Assembly (NCBI GenBank): GCA_965217825.1
Contig: OZ244571.1
Span: 930,001 to 994,000, forward strand
Direction of reading: 5' to 3'
Source of the DNA: VXNE01 sp965217825
Lineage (GTDB): Bacteria > Pseudomonadota > Gammaproteobacteria > Pseudomonadales > Azotimanducaceae
DNA length: 64,000 bases
Positions 34,932 to 43,576 of the stretch are shown here, one piece after another (positions within the stretch are counted from its first letter, which is position 1; the number at the start of each line of letters is the position of its first letter). A program made the position numbers and the translations under genes. The notes under the pieces are model-generated. The model did not search any database and was not told where the DNA came from. It was given only the letters and a program-made list of their open reading frames with translations.

Positions 34932-35990
34932 ATGGCAGCAGTAGCAGAAGTTGCGGCCGCACCCCGGGACCGGATATGGGACGAGATTCGTGAACTAGGG
35001 CTGGAGAAGTACGTCGCGGATATGGACCACGACGGTTTTTGTACGCTCCCGCCGGAGATCGCGAATCCAAACAACCTCGCGGAGCGGATGCTCGATGCCC
35101 TGGTCGATCTCGCCGAGAAACGCAACGGCGAGCGCCCCGATCTCGAGACCGGCGCGACGCATGCCTATCAACCCAAATTTCTATATGGTGCCAAGAACGA
35201 GCGGTACGGTCGGACTCAGTTGAAGGACCAGACGCCAGCGCTCAAATCGCCGACTGATCTCGGTAAAGAGGATTCGCCCTTCGGTGATCGGATGCATTCG
35301 ATCTTCTACGAGGACCCGGTGTTCCCAGAGGCGATGATGAACCCGCCGCTACTCGCGATGGTCACGTACCTGTTGGGCTACAGCGCGGTGCTGTCCAACA
35401 TGGGGTGTTGGATGAAGGGGCCATGCAAGAGCAACTTCCCGCTGCACACGGACTGTGGCGGAATGCCTTCACCGCTGCCACAGCAAGCCTATGCGGCGCA
35501 GTGCACGTACCTGTTGACGGATTTTAGTCGGGAGAACGGTGCCACGTGCCTTGTACCGGGTAGTCACAGGTGGAACCGCAACCCGATTGGCAACGAAAAG
35601 ACCCTCCTTCCCTATGAGGAGGGTGGCAAGGAGCAAGCCGCCGCGTGCGATGCCCCGGCGGGATCGATCGTCATCTGGCACGGCAATGCCTGGCACGGCG
35701 CGTTCAATCGCACCGCGCCGGGGATTCGCGTCAGTGTGACGGTCTACTTTTGCCGGCAGGTTTTGCGGCCCCTGGAGGATTTCATCGGCAAGGTGCCGGA
35801 AAAGATGCTCGAGGAGATGATCGACAAGTACGGGCCACGGTTCGCAATGGTACTCCAGCAAGGGTGCATCCCCGGTTACTCGACCCAGGGCGACCGCGTC
35901 GGGGATACGGCGCGCGCCGAGAAGTACATCCAGGCGTATGAAGAGGCCGCTGGGGTAAGGACGCGGAACAAGAGCGACCCCTACCACTAA
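34932..35990 (+). CDS. PhyH-family (phytanoyl-CoA dioxygenase-like) oxygenase 2
   Basis: The 352-residue paralogue has metal ligands His172-x-Asp174 (PLHTDCGGM) and His255 (WHGNAWHGAFN), plus the shared blocks NGERPDLETGATHAYQP, FGDRMHSIFYED and LLGYSAVLSNMGCWMKG. It is most similar to oxygenase 3 at 41250, including GFCTLPPEIANPNNLAERML and a Cys-containing QGCIPGYSTQGDR near the end. A GGAGGAGG site precedes ATG 34932. A strong terminator follows, which separates it from the solenoid genes. Confidence 0.94.
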   Translation: MAAVAEVAAAPRDRIWDEIRELGLEKYVADMDHDGFCTLPPEIANPNNLAERMLDALVDLAEKRNGERPDLETGATHAYQPKFLYGAKNERYGRTQLKDQTPALKSPTDLGKEDSPFGDRMHSIFYEDPVFPEAMMNPPLLAMVTYLLGYSAVLSNMGCWMKGPCKSNFPLHTDCGGMPSPLPQQAYAAQCTYLLTDFSRENGATCLVPGSHRWNRNPIGNEKTLLPYEEGGKEQAAACDAPAGSIVIWHGNAWHGAFNRTAPGIRVSVTVYFCRQVLRPLEDFIGKVPEKMLEEMIDKYGPRFAMVLQQGCIPGYSTQGDRVGDTARAEKYIQAYEEAAGVRTRNKSDPYH

Positions 35991-36046
35991 GCCGAATAAG
36001 CGCCGCCGAACAAGCGCCGGGCGCCAACGCGCCCAAATAAGGAAAG

Positions 36047-36077
36047 CAGCCCACACCACACGGTGCGGGCTGTTTTT
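36047..36077 (+). terminator. Intrinsic terminator after PhyH oxygenase 2
   Basis: CAGCCCACACC and GGTGCGGGCTG form an 11-bp stem with one A-C mismatch and a four-base loop, followed by TTTTT. Almost the same stem ends both TonB-receptor genes (52649-52674 and 57713-57738), so it is a recurring terminator form in this genome. Confidence 0.85.
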
Positions 36078-36245
36078 GTACGTCCGCCCAAAAATCGTGG
36101 GCACGACCATCGACCTGAAGACGCCTCAGTCCGACAGGTTGTCTGTCCATTGGCCCCAGATAATCGGGCTTCCCCTCGCCCCCCTTGCAGCCACAGCCTC
36201 CCTCGTGGATGATCGAAGAGCAACAAACGAGGGGTAACGGTTGAT

Positions 36246-37844
36246 ATGCGCGCCTCCACTATTCTTCTCATAGCGGCTCTCATGGCGGTCGCCGCTGCGA
36301 TAGGGTTCTTTGCCGGCCGCATGAGCGTGTCGAATCCCGCACCGGTGTTCGCTGACCGAACGCAAACAGACACCTCTACCTTCCCGATTCGCGAGCTTTT
36401 GGTTCCGGAGAAGACGGCGCCTGGGGATCCACGCGCTGACCTGCTGCGCGCGCTGGAGCAACCTGCGGCGGAACGCAACCGAGCCGTTCGCGTCGCCATG
36501 AACGCGTGGCTCGCCGCCGATGGTGCCGCGGCGATCATGGCGGCGCGGAATGATCCGCAGCTTCGTGACGTGGCCGATCGGATGACGCAATTCGCCTTGT
36601 TCGCGCATCCGGAGATATTCGTCGACAATCCATCGCTACTGGAAGGTGTCTCCAATGGGGAGCAGTCGATCGCGATGGCTGTATCCGCCATGGCGATGTT
36701 CGATCCGGACGCAGCGCGCGCGATGATCGATACGCACCTTGCGGGCTCAATGTACGGCGATGCGATGCTGTCTGCGGTCGGTCAGATCGAACGGCGCGGC
36801 GCTGAGCCTCAATCGTCCCAGGATCCCCGCGCGGAGCTCGAATCGATCCTCGCCGAGCGGGGACTGATGAATCGTATCCCGCGCTTGTACCAACTCGTGA
36901 GCCGGGTGGCTATGGACGATCCGATGGCCGCGGCGAACCTGATTGAAGATCTGCCAGCATCGTCGATCAGACACGCGATTCAGCCGCTGGTGCAGGTCTG
37001 GTCACGAACGAACCCGGAGGAAGCGGCACGCTGGCTTGCGAAGCAGAACGCTCAGGTCTCGGCAGAAGGCTTGAGCCACCTGGCCATGCGGTGGGGACAA
37101 AGCGACTTTGAAACGGCGAACGACTGGGCGGATACGTTGACCGGTAGGAAACGTGCCGCCTTTTTGACCGGGCTCGTGAGCGCGACCGAACGCTTATCGA
37201 AGAACGAACTGCTGGCGTGGGTGTCGCGATACGAGGATGAGCCTGCCTACCCCAACCTGATCATGGGCGCGGCGCAGCGGTTCGCCCAGGACGATGTTGG
37301 CGCCGCTATTGAGCTGATCGAAACGCTACCCGAGGAGGGGCGCGTGAACTCCTATCGATCGGTCTTGTCGTCTCTCGCATTCCAGGACCCCGAAGCTGCA
37401 ATCGCCTTGATCGACGAGATTGGAAACGACTCGGTGCGCGGTCAACTCGTGCCCATGGTTGCCGGGATGTGGGCGCACAACGATGCAGAGTCCGCGATGG
37501 ACTGGGCTCTTGGCCTGACGTCTGGTCCCTCACGCGATCAGGCCATCGCCTCGATCTCACCCTCGCTGATGGAATTTGACATGGATCGCGCCCTCGATGC
37601 GATCGACGAGATCGAAGACCCGGATGTGCGCAGGGGCCCGGTCAGGCAGTTGATGTTTACCGTGGAAAGCGATGACGAGGCCATCCGTCTCGGACGCGAC
37701 TATGGCTTCGATCGCGACGCCGTGCTCGAGTTACGCGAAAACCGAAGCAGAATGCATGGCACGGGCTTTTGGGGACCAGGTTCTGGAGCCACACCCATCT
37801 CCGTCAACAACACCGTCTATTTCGGGGGCGCTGACAAGGAGTGA
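36246..37844 (+). CDS. Membrane-anchored alpha-solenoid repeat protein, copy 1
   Basis: The 532 residues begin with an uncleaved-looking membrane anchor (ILLIAALMAVAAAIGFFAG, residues 5-23), a Pro/Thr-rich stretch, and then an all-helical repeat region (about 60-500). The repeats are about 31-40 residues, of the pattern DP..A..L...LP, then a helix with W or F, as in DPMAAANLIEDLP, NPEEAARWLAKQN and DPEAAIALIDEIG. I do not recognise a named family; it looks TPR/HEAT-like and so probably binds proteins on the periplasmic side. Two paralogues follow directly. A conserved C-terminal motif ESDDEAIRLGRDYGFDRDAV is in all three. Confidence 0.8.
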   Translation: MRASTILLIAALMAVAAAIGFFAGRMSVSNPAPVFADRTQTDTSTFPIRELLVPEKTAPGDPRADLLRALEQPAAERNRAVRVAMNAWLAADGAAAIMAARNDPQLRDVADRMTQFALFAHPEIFVDNPSLLEGVSNGEQSIAMAVSAMAMFDPDAARAMIDTHLAGSMYGDAMLSAVGQIERRGAEPQSSQDPRAELESILAERGLMNRIPRLYQLVSRVAMDDPMAAANLIEDLPASSIRHAIQPLVQVWSRTNPEEAARWLAKQNAQVSAEGLSHLAMRWGQSDFETANDWADTLTGRKRAAFLTGLVSATERLSKNELLAWVSRYEDEPAYPNLIMGAAQRFAQDDVGAAIELIETLPEEGRVNSYRSVLSSLAFQDPEAAIALIDEIGNDSVRGQLVPMVAGMWAHNDAESAMDWALGLTSGPSRDQAIASISPSLMEFDMDRALDAIDEIEDPDVRRGPVRQLMFTVESDDEAIRLGRDYGFDRDAVLELRENRSRMHGTGFWGPGSGATPISVNNTVYFGGADKE

Positions 37845-38054
37845 TTGGTCAGGGCCCCGGGAGAAAAATCCGCTCGCACCGACGGCGCGGGCTGTATCGG
37901 GGCTCAACCGAACTGTCGTGGTTGTAGTCTGAACTTCAATCCGGAGTGACGCGCCTTCCGTAACGATACCCCGGTCGTGTTGTGACGGGGCGCATGCGGG
38001 GGAGGTGCCCGTTGAGTATGATTGCAGCGACGTCAATGAGAGGTGACGGTTGGT

Positions 38055-39554
38055 ATGCACACCTCGACTATTCTTTTCATGGTGGCCAGTGTTCTTGTCA
38101 CGGTGGCCGCCGCTGCCATAGGCTTCTTTGCCGGTCGAGCGAGCGTGCTCGACGACCATGCCCCCGTGATCTCTGAGCGGACAGGGGCACCTACCACTAC
38201 CTTCCCAAGATACGCATTTCCGGTGGCGGACGCGGCGACGCCGGCAGATCTACGTGCTCAGCTCTTGGATGCGCTGGAGCGACCTGCCGCACAACGGAAC
38301 CGAGCCATTCGTGTGGCGATGAACGCGTGGCTCGCGGTCGACGGTGCCGCGGCGATCACGGCCGTGAGGGACGATCCGGAGCTGGGTGACGTGGCCAACC
38401 GAATGACGCATCTCGCCTTGTTCGCGTATCCGGAGCTATTCGTTGATGACCCATCACTACTGGAAGGTATCCCCGATGCGAGGCAGTCGATCACGATGGC
38501 TGCGCGCGCCATTGTGATGTTTGACCCGGATGCGGCACGCGGGATGATCGATACGGACTTCTCGGGTTCAGTATTCCGCGATGCGATGTTGTCGGCGGTT
38601 GATCGGATCGAACGTGCCGAGCAGGATCCTTACGCCGAGCTCGAATCCATCTTGGCCGAGCAGAACAGGTCGAATCAGATCCCGCGGTTGTTCGAACTCG
38701 TTGCCCGCGTCGCCGTGGATAACCCGGCAGCGGCGGCCGAGCTGATTGACGACATGCCAGCACCGTTGATGGATCCCGCGGTTCAGGTGCTGGTGGAGAT
38801 CTGGTCACGCGCGGACCCGGAAGAAGCGGCGCGCTGGCTCGCGCAGAAGAACGCTCAGGTCTCGAGGGAGGGCTTGAGCCGCCTGGCCCAGGCGTGGGGA
38901 CAGAGCGACTTCGAAGCGGCGAACGCGTTTGCGGATACGTTGACGGGCAGAAAACGTGTTGTCTTTTTGACCGGGCTTGTGAACGCGACCGGGCGCTTGT
39001 CGAATGACGAGCTGCTGGCCTGGGTATCGCGATACGAGGATGATCCCGCCTACCCCAACCTGATCATGAGCATAGCGCAGCGGTTCGCACAGGAAGATAT
39101 CGGCGCCGCTATCGCATTGATCGACGAGATTGGAAACGACTCGGTGCGCGGTCAACTCGTGCCCATGGTCTCCGGGATGTGGGCGCAAAACGATGCACAG
39201 GCCGCGTTGGACTGGGCGCTCGGCCTCGCACCTGGCCGGACACGCGATCGGGCCATCGCCTCGATCGCACCCTCGCTCATGGACTTGGACATGGAATTGG
39301 ACCTGGATCGCGCCATCGATGTGATCAACGAGATCGAAGATCCGGAGCTGCGCAGGGGCCCGGTCCGGGGGTTGCTGCACACTGTGGAAAGCGATGACGA
39401 GGCCATCCGTCTCGGACGCGACTACGGCTTCGATCGCGACGCTGTGCTCGAGTTGCGCGAAGACCGGGGCAGGATGTATGGCTCGGGCCTTGTCCAAACA
39501 ATTTCCGAAACCTTCCATATTGACGGGCGCTGGGAAGGCACTGACGAAGAGTGA
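38055..39554 (+). CDS. Membrane-anchored alpha-solenoid repeat protein, copy 2
   Basis: ATG 38055 is chosen because it aligns with the starts of copies 1 and 3; a GTG four codons earlier is also in frame. The 499 residues have the same anchor, low-complexity segment and repeat region. Compared with copy 1 it lacks exactly one repeat of 31 residues: GAAIALIDEIGNDSVRGQ follows where copies 1 and 3 have GAAIELIETLP, the rest of a repeat and then the same sequence. This is the mark of recombination between neighbouring repeats. The extra charged insert DLDMELDLDRAID near the C-terminus is its own. The leader before it resembles that of copy 3. Confidence 0.8.
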   Translation: MHTSTILFMVASVLVTVAAAAIGFFAGRASVLDDHAPVISERTGAPTTTFPRYAFPVADAATPADLRAQLLDALERPAAQRNRAIRVAMNAWLAVDGAAAITAVRDDPELGDVANRMTHLALFAYPELFVDDPSLLEGIPDARQSITMAARAIVMFDPDAARGMIDTDFSGSVFRDAMLSAVDRIERAEQDPYAELESILAEQNRSNQIPRLFELVARVAVDNPAAAAELIDDMPAPLMDPAVQVLVEIWSRADPEEAARWLAQKNAQVSREGLSRLAQAWGQSDFEAANAFADTLTGRKRVVFLTGLVNATGRLSNDELLAWVSRYEDDPAYPNLIMSIAQRFAQEDIGAAIALIDEIGNDSVRGQLVPMVSGMWAQNDAQAALDWALGLAPGRTRDRAIASIAPSLMDLDMELDLDRAIDVINEIEDPELRRGPVRGLLHTVESDDEAIRLGRDYGFDRDAVLELREDRGRMYGSGLVQTISETFHIDGRWEGTDEE

Positions 39555-39606
39555 GGTGTCCGTTGAGTACGATTACAACGACGTCAATGAGAGGTCAAGA
39601 GTTGGT

Positions 39607-41220
39607 ATGAGCACCTCCACTATTCTTCTCATGGCGCTGACTGTCGTTCTCGCGGCGGCCGCCGCTGCGATAGGGTTCTTTGGCGGTCGAATGAGCGTGC
39701 GGGATTCTGCACCGGTGATCGCTGACCCGACGCAAACAGCCACCACTTCTAGCTCACCAATACGCGAGATTCTGGTGCCGGACAAGGCGGTGCCCGAAGA
39801 CCCACGCGCTGACCTGCTGCGCGCGCTCGAGCGACCTGCCGCGGAACGGAACCGCGCCGTTCGCCTCGCGATGAACGCGTGGCTCGCCGCCGACGGTGCC
39901 GCGGCGATCACGGTCGCGCGAGACGACCCGGAGCTTGGTGACGTGGCTAACCGGATGACGCAGCTCGCCTTGTTCGCCTATCCGGAGATGTTCATTGATG
40001 ACGCATCACTACTCGAAGGTATCCCCGATGCGAAACAGTCGATCGCGATGGCTGCAAGCGCCATTGCGAAATTCGATCCCGACGCGGCGCGCGGGATGAT
40101 CGATGCGCACCTTTCGGGCCCAATATATCGTGATGCGATGTTGTCGGCGGTTGATCAGATCGAACGTGCCGAGCAGGACCCCCACGCCGAGCTCGAATCT
40201 ATCGTGGCCGGGCAGGGCATGGGGAGTCAGCACCGGCGTCTGAGGCAACTCGTGAACCGAGTGGCTGCGGATGACCCGCTAGCCGCCGCGGAGCTGATTG
40301 ACGGCCTGCCAGCCTCGTTGAGGGAATACGCGACTCAGGCGCTTGTGGCGGTTTGGTCACGAACGGACCCGGAGGAAGCGGCACGCTGGCTCGCGGAGAA
40401 GAACGTGCAGGTCTCGGGGCAAGGCTTGAACGATCTGGCCCGACGATGGGGACAGAGTGACTTCGAAGCGGCGAGCGCGTTTGCGGATACGTTGACAGAC
40501 AGGAAACGCGCTCTCGTTTTGACTGGGCTTGCGGGCGCGACCCAGCGGTGGTCGAAAGAAGAGTTGTTGGCGTGGGTGTCGCGATACGAGGGTGAGCCCG
40601 CATACCCCAACTTGATGGTGAGCGTGGTGCAGCGGTTCGCACAGGAAGATGTCGGCGCCGCCATCGAACTGATCGAAACACTGCCCGAACAGGTGCGCCT
40701 GGCCTCCTATCGATCAGTCGTGCCGTCTCTCGCATTCAGCAAGCCCGAAGCTGCGGTCGCATTGATCGACGAGATCGGGGACGAGTCGGTGCGCGACGAA
40801 CTGGTGCCCATGGTGTCCAGGATGTGGGCGAGAAACGATGCGAAGTCCGCGTTGGAATGGGCACGCGATCTCTCGCCTGGCCGGCCACGCGATCAGGCCA
40901 TGGCCTCGATAGCATCCTCTTTGACGAATTCCGACACGGACTTGGACATCGATGGCGCCATCGAAGTGATCGACGAGATAGAAGATCCGGAGCTACGCAA
41001 GAACTCGGTCTGGCCGTTGTTGCTCACTGTGGAAAGCGATGACGAGGCCATCCGTCTCGGACGCGACTATGGCCTTGATCGCAATCACGTCCTCGCATTA
41101 CGCGGCTTGCGCGGCAGAATGCGCGGCCCTGCCCTTATTTCAGGAGATTCCCTCGCGCCAGCTTCCGGAACCGTCCGTCCCATCAATATCGTTATAGACA
41201 AGGACCCTGACCCGGAGTGA
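39607..41220 (+). CDS. Membrane-anchored alpha-solenoid repeat protein, copy 3
   Basis: The 537-residue third copy starts at ATG 39607 (the frame is open upstream into copy 2, but the anchor ILLMALTVVLAAAAAAIGFF fixes the start). It keeps the repeat that copy 2 lost. Its middle section (LESIVAGQGMGSQHRRLRQL) and its tail (ending VIDKDPDPE) have diverged most. PhyH oxygenase 3 begins 29 bases after its stop, so they are likely co-transcribed. This linkage suggests, as inference only, that the solenoids act in the same pathway as the oxygenases, for instance as scaffold or envelope partner. Confidence 0.8.
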   Translation: MSTSTILLMALTVVLAAAAAAIGFFGGRMSVRDSAPVIADPTQTATTSSSPIREILVPDKAVPEDPRADLLRALERPAAERNRAVRLAMNAWLAADGAAAITVARDDPELGDVANRMTQLALFAYPEMFIDDASLLEGIPDAKQSIAMAASAIAKFDPDAARGMIDAHLSGPIYRDAMLSAVDQIERAEQDPHAELESIVAGQGMGSQHRRLRQLVNRVAADDPLAAAELIDGLPASLREYATQALVAVWSRTDPEEAARWLAEKNVQVSGQGLNDLARRWGQSDFEAASAFADTLTDRKRALVLTGLAGATQRWSKEELLAWVSRYEGEPAYPNLMVSVVQRFAQEDVGAAIELIETLPEQVRLASYRSVVPSLAFSKPEAAVALIDEIGDESVRDELVPMVSRMWARNDAKSALEWARDLSPGRPRDQAMASIASSLTNSDTDLDIDGAIEVIDEIEDPELRKNSVWPLLLTVESDDEAIRLGRDYGLDRNHVLALRGLRGRMRGPALISGDSLAPASGTVRPINIVIDKDPDPE

Positions 41221-41249
41221 TAGGATAAATCCCCGGGAGGAAATACATC

Positions 41250-42302
41250 ATGGCAGAAGCAGCAAGCATGCTTGATCCGCGCGAAGGCGCCTGGAACGAT
41301 ATTCGTGGGCTGGATCTGCAGAGACACGTCGCAAATCTCGATGCCCACGGTTTCTGCGTGATCCCGCCGGAGATCGCGAATCCGAACAACCTCGCTGCGC
41401 GGATGCTGGACGCCCTGGTCGACATCGCCGAACGCCGCAACGGGGAGCGCCCCGATGTGGTGACCGGCGCAACCCATGCCTTCCAACCCAACATGCGCTT
41501 CGGCGCCAAGAACGAGCGGTACGGCCGATCGCAGGTGAAGGACGAGATTCCGGACATCTCATCGCCGCACCCGGACGCGGTCGATTCGCCCTTCGGCGAT
41601 CGGATGCACTCGATCTTTTTCGAGGACGAGGTGTTCGCAGAGGCGCTGATGAACCCCTCGATGATCGCGCTGGTCACCTACCTGCTGGGCTACAGCGCGG
41701 TGCTGTCGGCCATGGGCTGCTGGATGAAGGGGCCATGCAAGAGCAACTTCCCGTTGCACACGGACTCGGGCGGAATCCCGGAGCCGCTGCCAGCGCAAAG
41801 CTACGCCGCCCAGTGCACCTATGTGCTGACGGATTTCAACCGGGAGAACGGCGCGACCTGCATCGTGCCGGGAAGTCACAAGCGGAACCGCAACCCGGAG
41901 GGCGAGGAGACGGTCCTCCTTCCCTACGAGGAGGGCGGCAGTGAGCAGGCCCTCGCGTGCGAGGCCCCGGCGGGTTCGTTGATCATCTGGCACGGCAACA
42001 CCTGGCACGGCGCGTTCAATCGCACCGCGCCGGGGATTCGCGTCAGCGTGACGGTCTATTTCTACCGGCCGTTCATGCGCCCGCTGGAGGACTTCATCGG
42101 CAAGATCCCGAAGAAGAAACTCGAGGAACTGATCGACAGGTACGGGCCACGGATCGCGATCGTGCTACAGCAAGGGTGCGTTCCCGGTTTCTCGACCCAG
42201 GGCGACCGTGTGTCGGGTACGGCGCGCGCCGAGCAGTTCGTCTCCGCGTATGCGGCGGAGTCCGGGATCGGGTTGGGGCGGAAGAGCGACGCCTACGGCT
42301 GA
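41250..42302 (+). CDS. PhyH-family (phytanoyl-CoA dioxygenase-like) oxygenase 3
   Basis: The 350-residue paralogue has metal ligands His170-x-Asp172 (PLHTDSGGI) and His253 (WHGNTWHGAFN), with the following arginine in GIRVSVTVYF. It is closest to oxygenase 2, sharing FGAKNERYGRSQ, MKGPCKSNFPLHTD, LLPYEEGG and the C-terminal STQGDRV block. GGGAGG lies 14 bases before ATG 41250. Its position after three solenoid genes, with oxygenase 2 before them, looks like one cluster with the solenoids inserted between two copies of a duplicated oxygenase. Confidence 0.94.
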   Translation: MAEAASMLDPREGAWNDIRGLDLQRHVANLDAHGFCVIPPEIANPNNLAARMLDALVDIAERRNGERPDVVTGATHAFQPNMRFGAKNERYGRSQVKDEIPDISSPHPDAVDSPFGDRMHSIFFEDEVFAEALMNPSMIALVTYLLGYSAVLSAMGCWMKGPCKSNFPLHTDSGGIPEPLPAQSYAAQCTYVLTDFNRENGATCIVPGSHKRNRNPEGEETVLLPYEEGGSEQALACEAPAGSLIIWHGNTWHGAFNRTAPGIRVSVTVYFYRPFMRPLEDFIGKIPKKKLEELIDRYGPRIAIVLQQGCVPGFSTQGDRVSGTARAEQFVSAYAAESGIGLGRKSDAYG

Positions 42303-42312
42303 TCCGGCGCCA

Positions 42313-43419
42313 CTATAGCGTGTCCAGATCGACGGCCTTGCCCGTCCGGGAAGACTCGTAGATTCCCATGATGAGCTTGATCGTCTCGATGTTGTCCCGG
42401 CCGCTGCTGATGGGCTCCCGGCCTGTCCGGCAACACTCCTCGAAATGGAGAACCTCGTTGACGAAGTAGTCGTCGCTGAATTGATCGGCGGCATCTACGG
42501 GGAGGGGCTCGAACTTCGGCTGCAGGATCTTTTTCAGATCGTCCTCGTTGTGCGTGTCGAGCAGCTCGCCGGTGTTGAGAGAAACCATGTTGCGGCCAAA
42601 CTGGGTGATCGCCATCTTTCGCGTCGGTTCGGGCGGCGTGGAAGCAAGCGTGCCCTTGTTGCCGTACACCAGGTAGTAGGCCGGCTCCGGGGACAGGGCG
42701 TTCCCCTTGGTGAATACGTTGCCGATGGCGCCGTTCTCGAACTCGAGAATCGCGGTGACCTCGTCTTCGGCCCCATTCAGCCGGTGTGACTGTAGCGTCC
42801 GGCATATCGCGGTCACCCGTCTGACGTTGCCGACGAAGTAGCGCAGCAGATCGAGATGATGCACGACGGTGACCATTAGCATGCCGCCGCCCGCGTACTT
42901 GGCATCGCGCATCCAATGGCCGGTGTTGTCATCGCGCATGTTTCCCCCCGACGTGGACTGGTGGCGGACCGCCTCGATCTCACCTAGCCCGCCATCGTCG
43001 ATGAAGCGTTTCGCCGCGGCGGCGTGCCGCGAGTAGCGCAGGTGCTGCGCGACCATCAGGGTCACTCCCGCACGGTCGGCAGCGTCGATCATGTCCCGGC
43101 ATTCCTGCACCGAATTTGCCATGGCTTTCTCGACCAGCACGTGTTTGCCGGCCTCTGCCGCGGCGATGGCCTGGGGCGCATGCAGGTCGTGGCGGGTGCA
43201 GATATCGACGGCATCGATGTCGGCCCGGCGCAGCATGTCGTCCAGGTCCAGGTAGACGTCATTGACGCCGGCGCGCTTGGCATAGTCCCGAACCGCGGGT
43301 TCGAGCACATCGCACGCGGCCGTCAACCGCACCCGATCCGGATGCTGCAGGTACGGGGCCAAGTGCCGATTGGCAATTCGTCCGGTACCAACCAAACCCA
43401 CTTTGAGTGGTCTGGACAT
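42313..43419 (-). CDS. Gfo/Idh/MocA family oxidoreductase
   Basis: The 368-residue NAD(P)-dependent dehydrogenase starts VGLVGTGRIANRHL (Rossmann GxGxxA at about 10-15), with the conserved EK at VLVEKAMANS (about 96) and the C-terminal beta-sheet domain with GGGMLMVTVVHHLDLLRYF. The His-His in that helix is the usual active-site region. It belongs to a different branch from the two shorter paralogues (23272 and 43577). It is convergent with PhyH oxygenase 3 and divergent from the next gene. Its substrate is likely a sugar, inositol or glycoside-type compound. Confidence 0.9.
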   Translation of the reverse strand: MSRPLKVGLVGTGRIANRHLAPYLQHPDRVRLTAACDVLEPAVRDYAKRAGVNDVYLDLDDMLRRADIDAVDICTRHDLHAPQAIAAAEAGKHVLVEKAMANSVQECRDMIDAADRAGVTLMVAQHLRYSRHAAAAKRFIDDGGLGEIEAVRHQSTSGGNMRDDNTGHWMRDAKYAGGGMLMVTVVHHLDLLRYFVGNVRRVTAICRTLQSHRLNGAEDEVTAILEFENGAIGNVFTKGNALSPEPAYYLVYGNKGTLASTPPEPTRKMAITQFGRNMVSLNTGELLDTHNEDDLKKILQPKFEPLPVDAADQFSDDYFVNEVLHFEECCRTGREPISSGRDNIETIKLIMGIYESSRTGKAVDLDTL

Positions 43420-43576
43420 GATCCCTCCGTTTCTCTGCTCGCTCTTGTTGGCGGTCCCGTACGGGATTTATTCGCCCGATGGCAGGGAATTGCTCCTGCA
43501 CAAGGCGGTGTCAATGAGCGTCCGATTGAAGGGTGGCATATATTGAAGGTAGCCCACAAGTTAGAGGAGACCCTGG

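Noticed and set aside
39555..39606. Leader peptide gene before solenoid copy 3
   Set aside because: A TTG-started frame (STITTTSMRGQELV) overlaps the next start, but the corresponding leader of copy 2 does not keep the frame, so it is probably untranslated.
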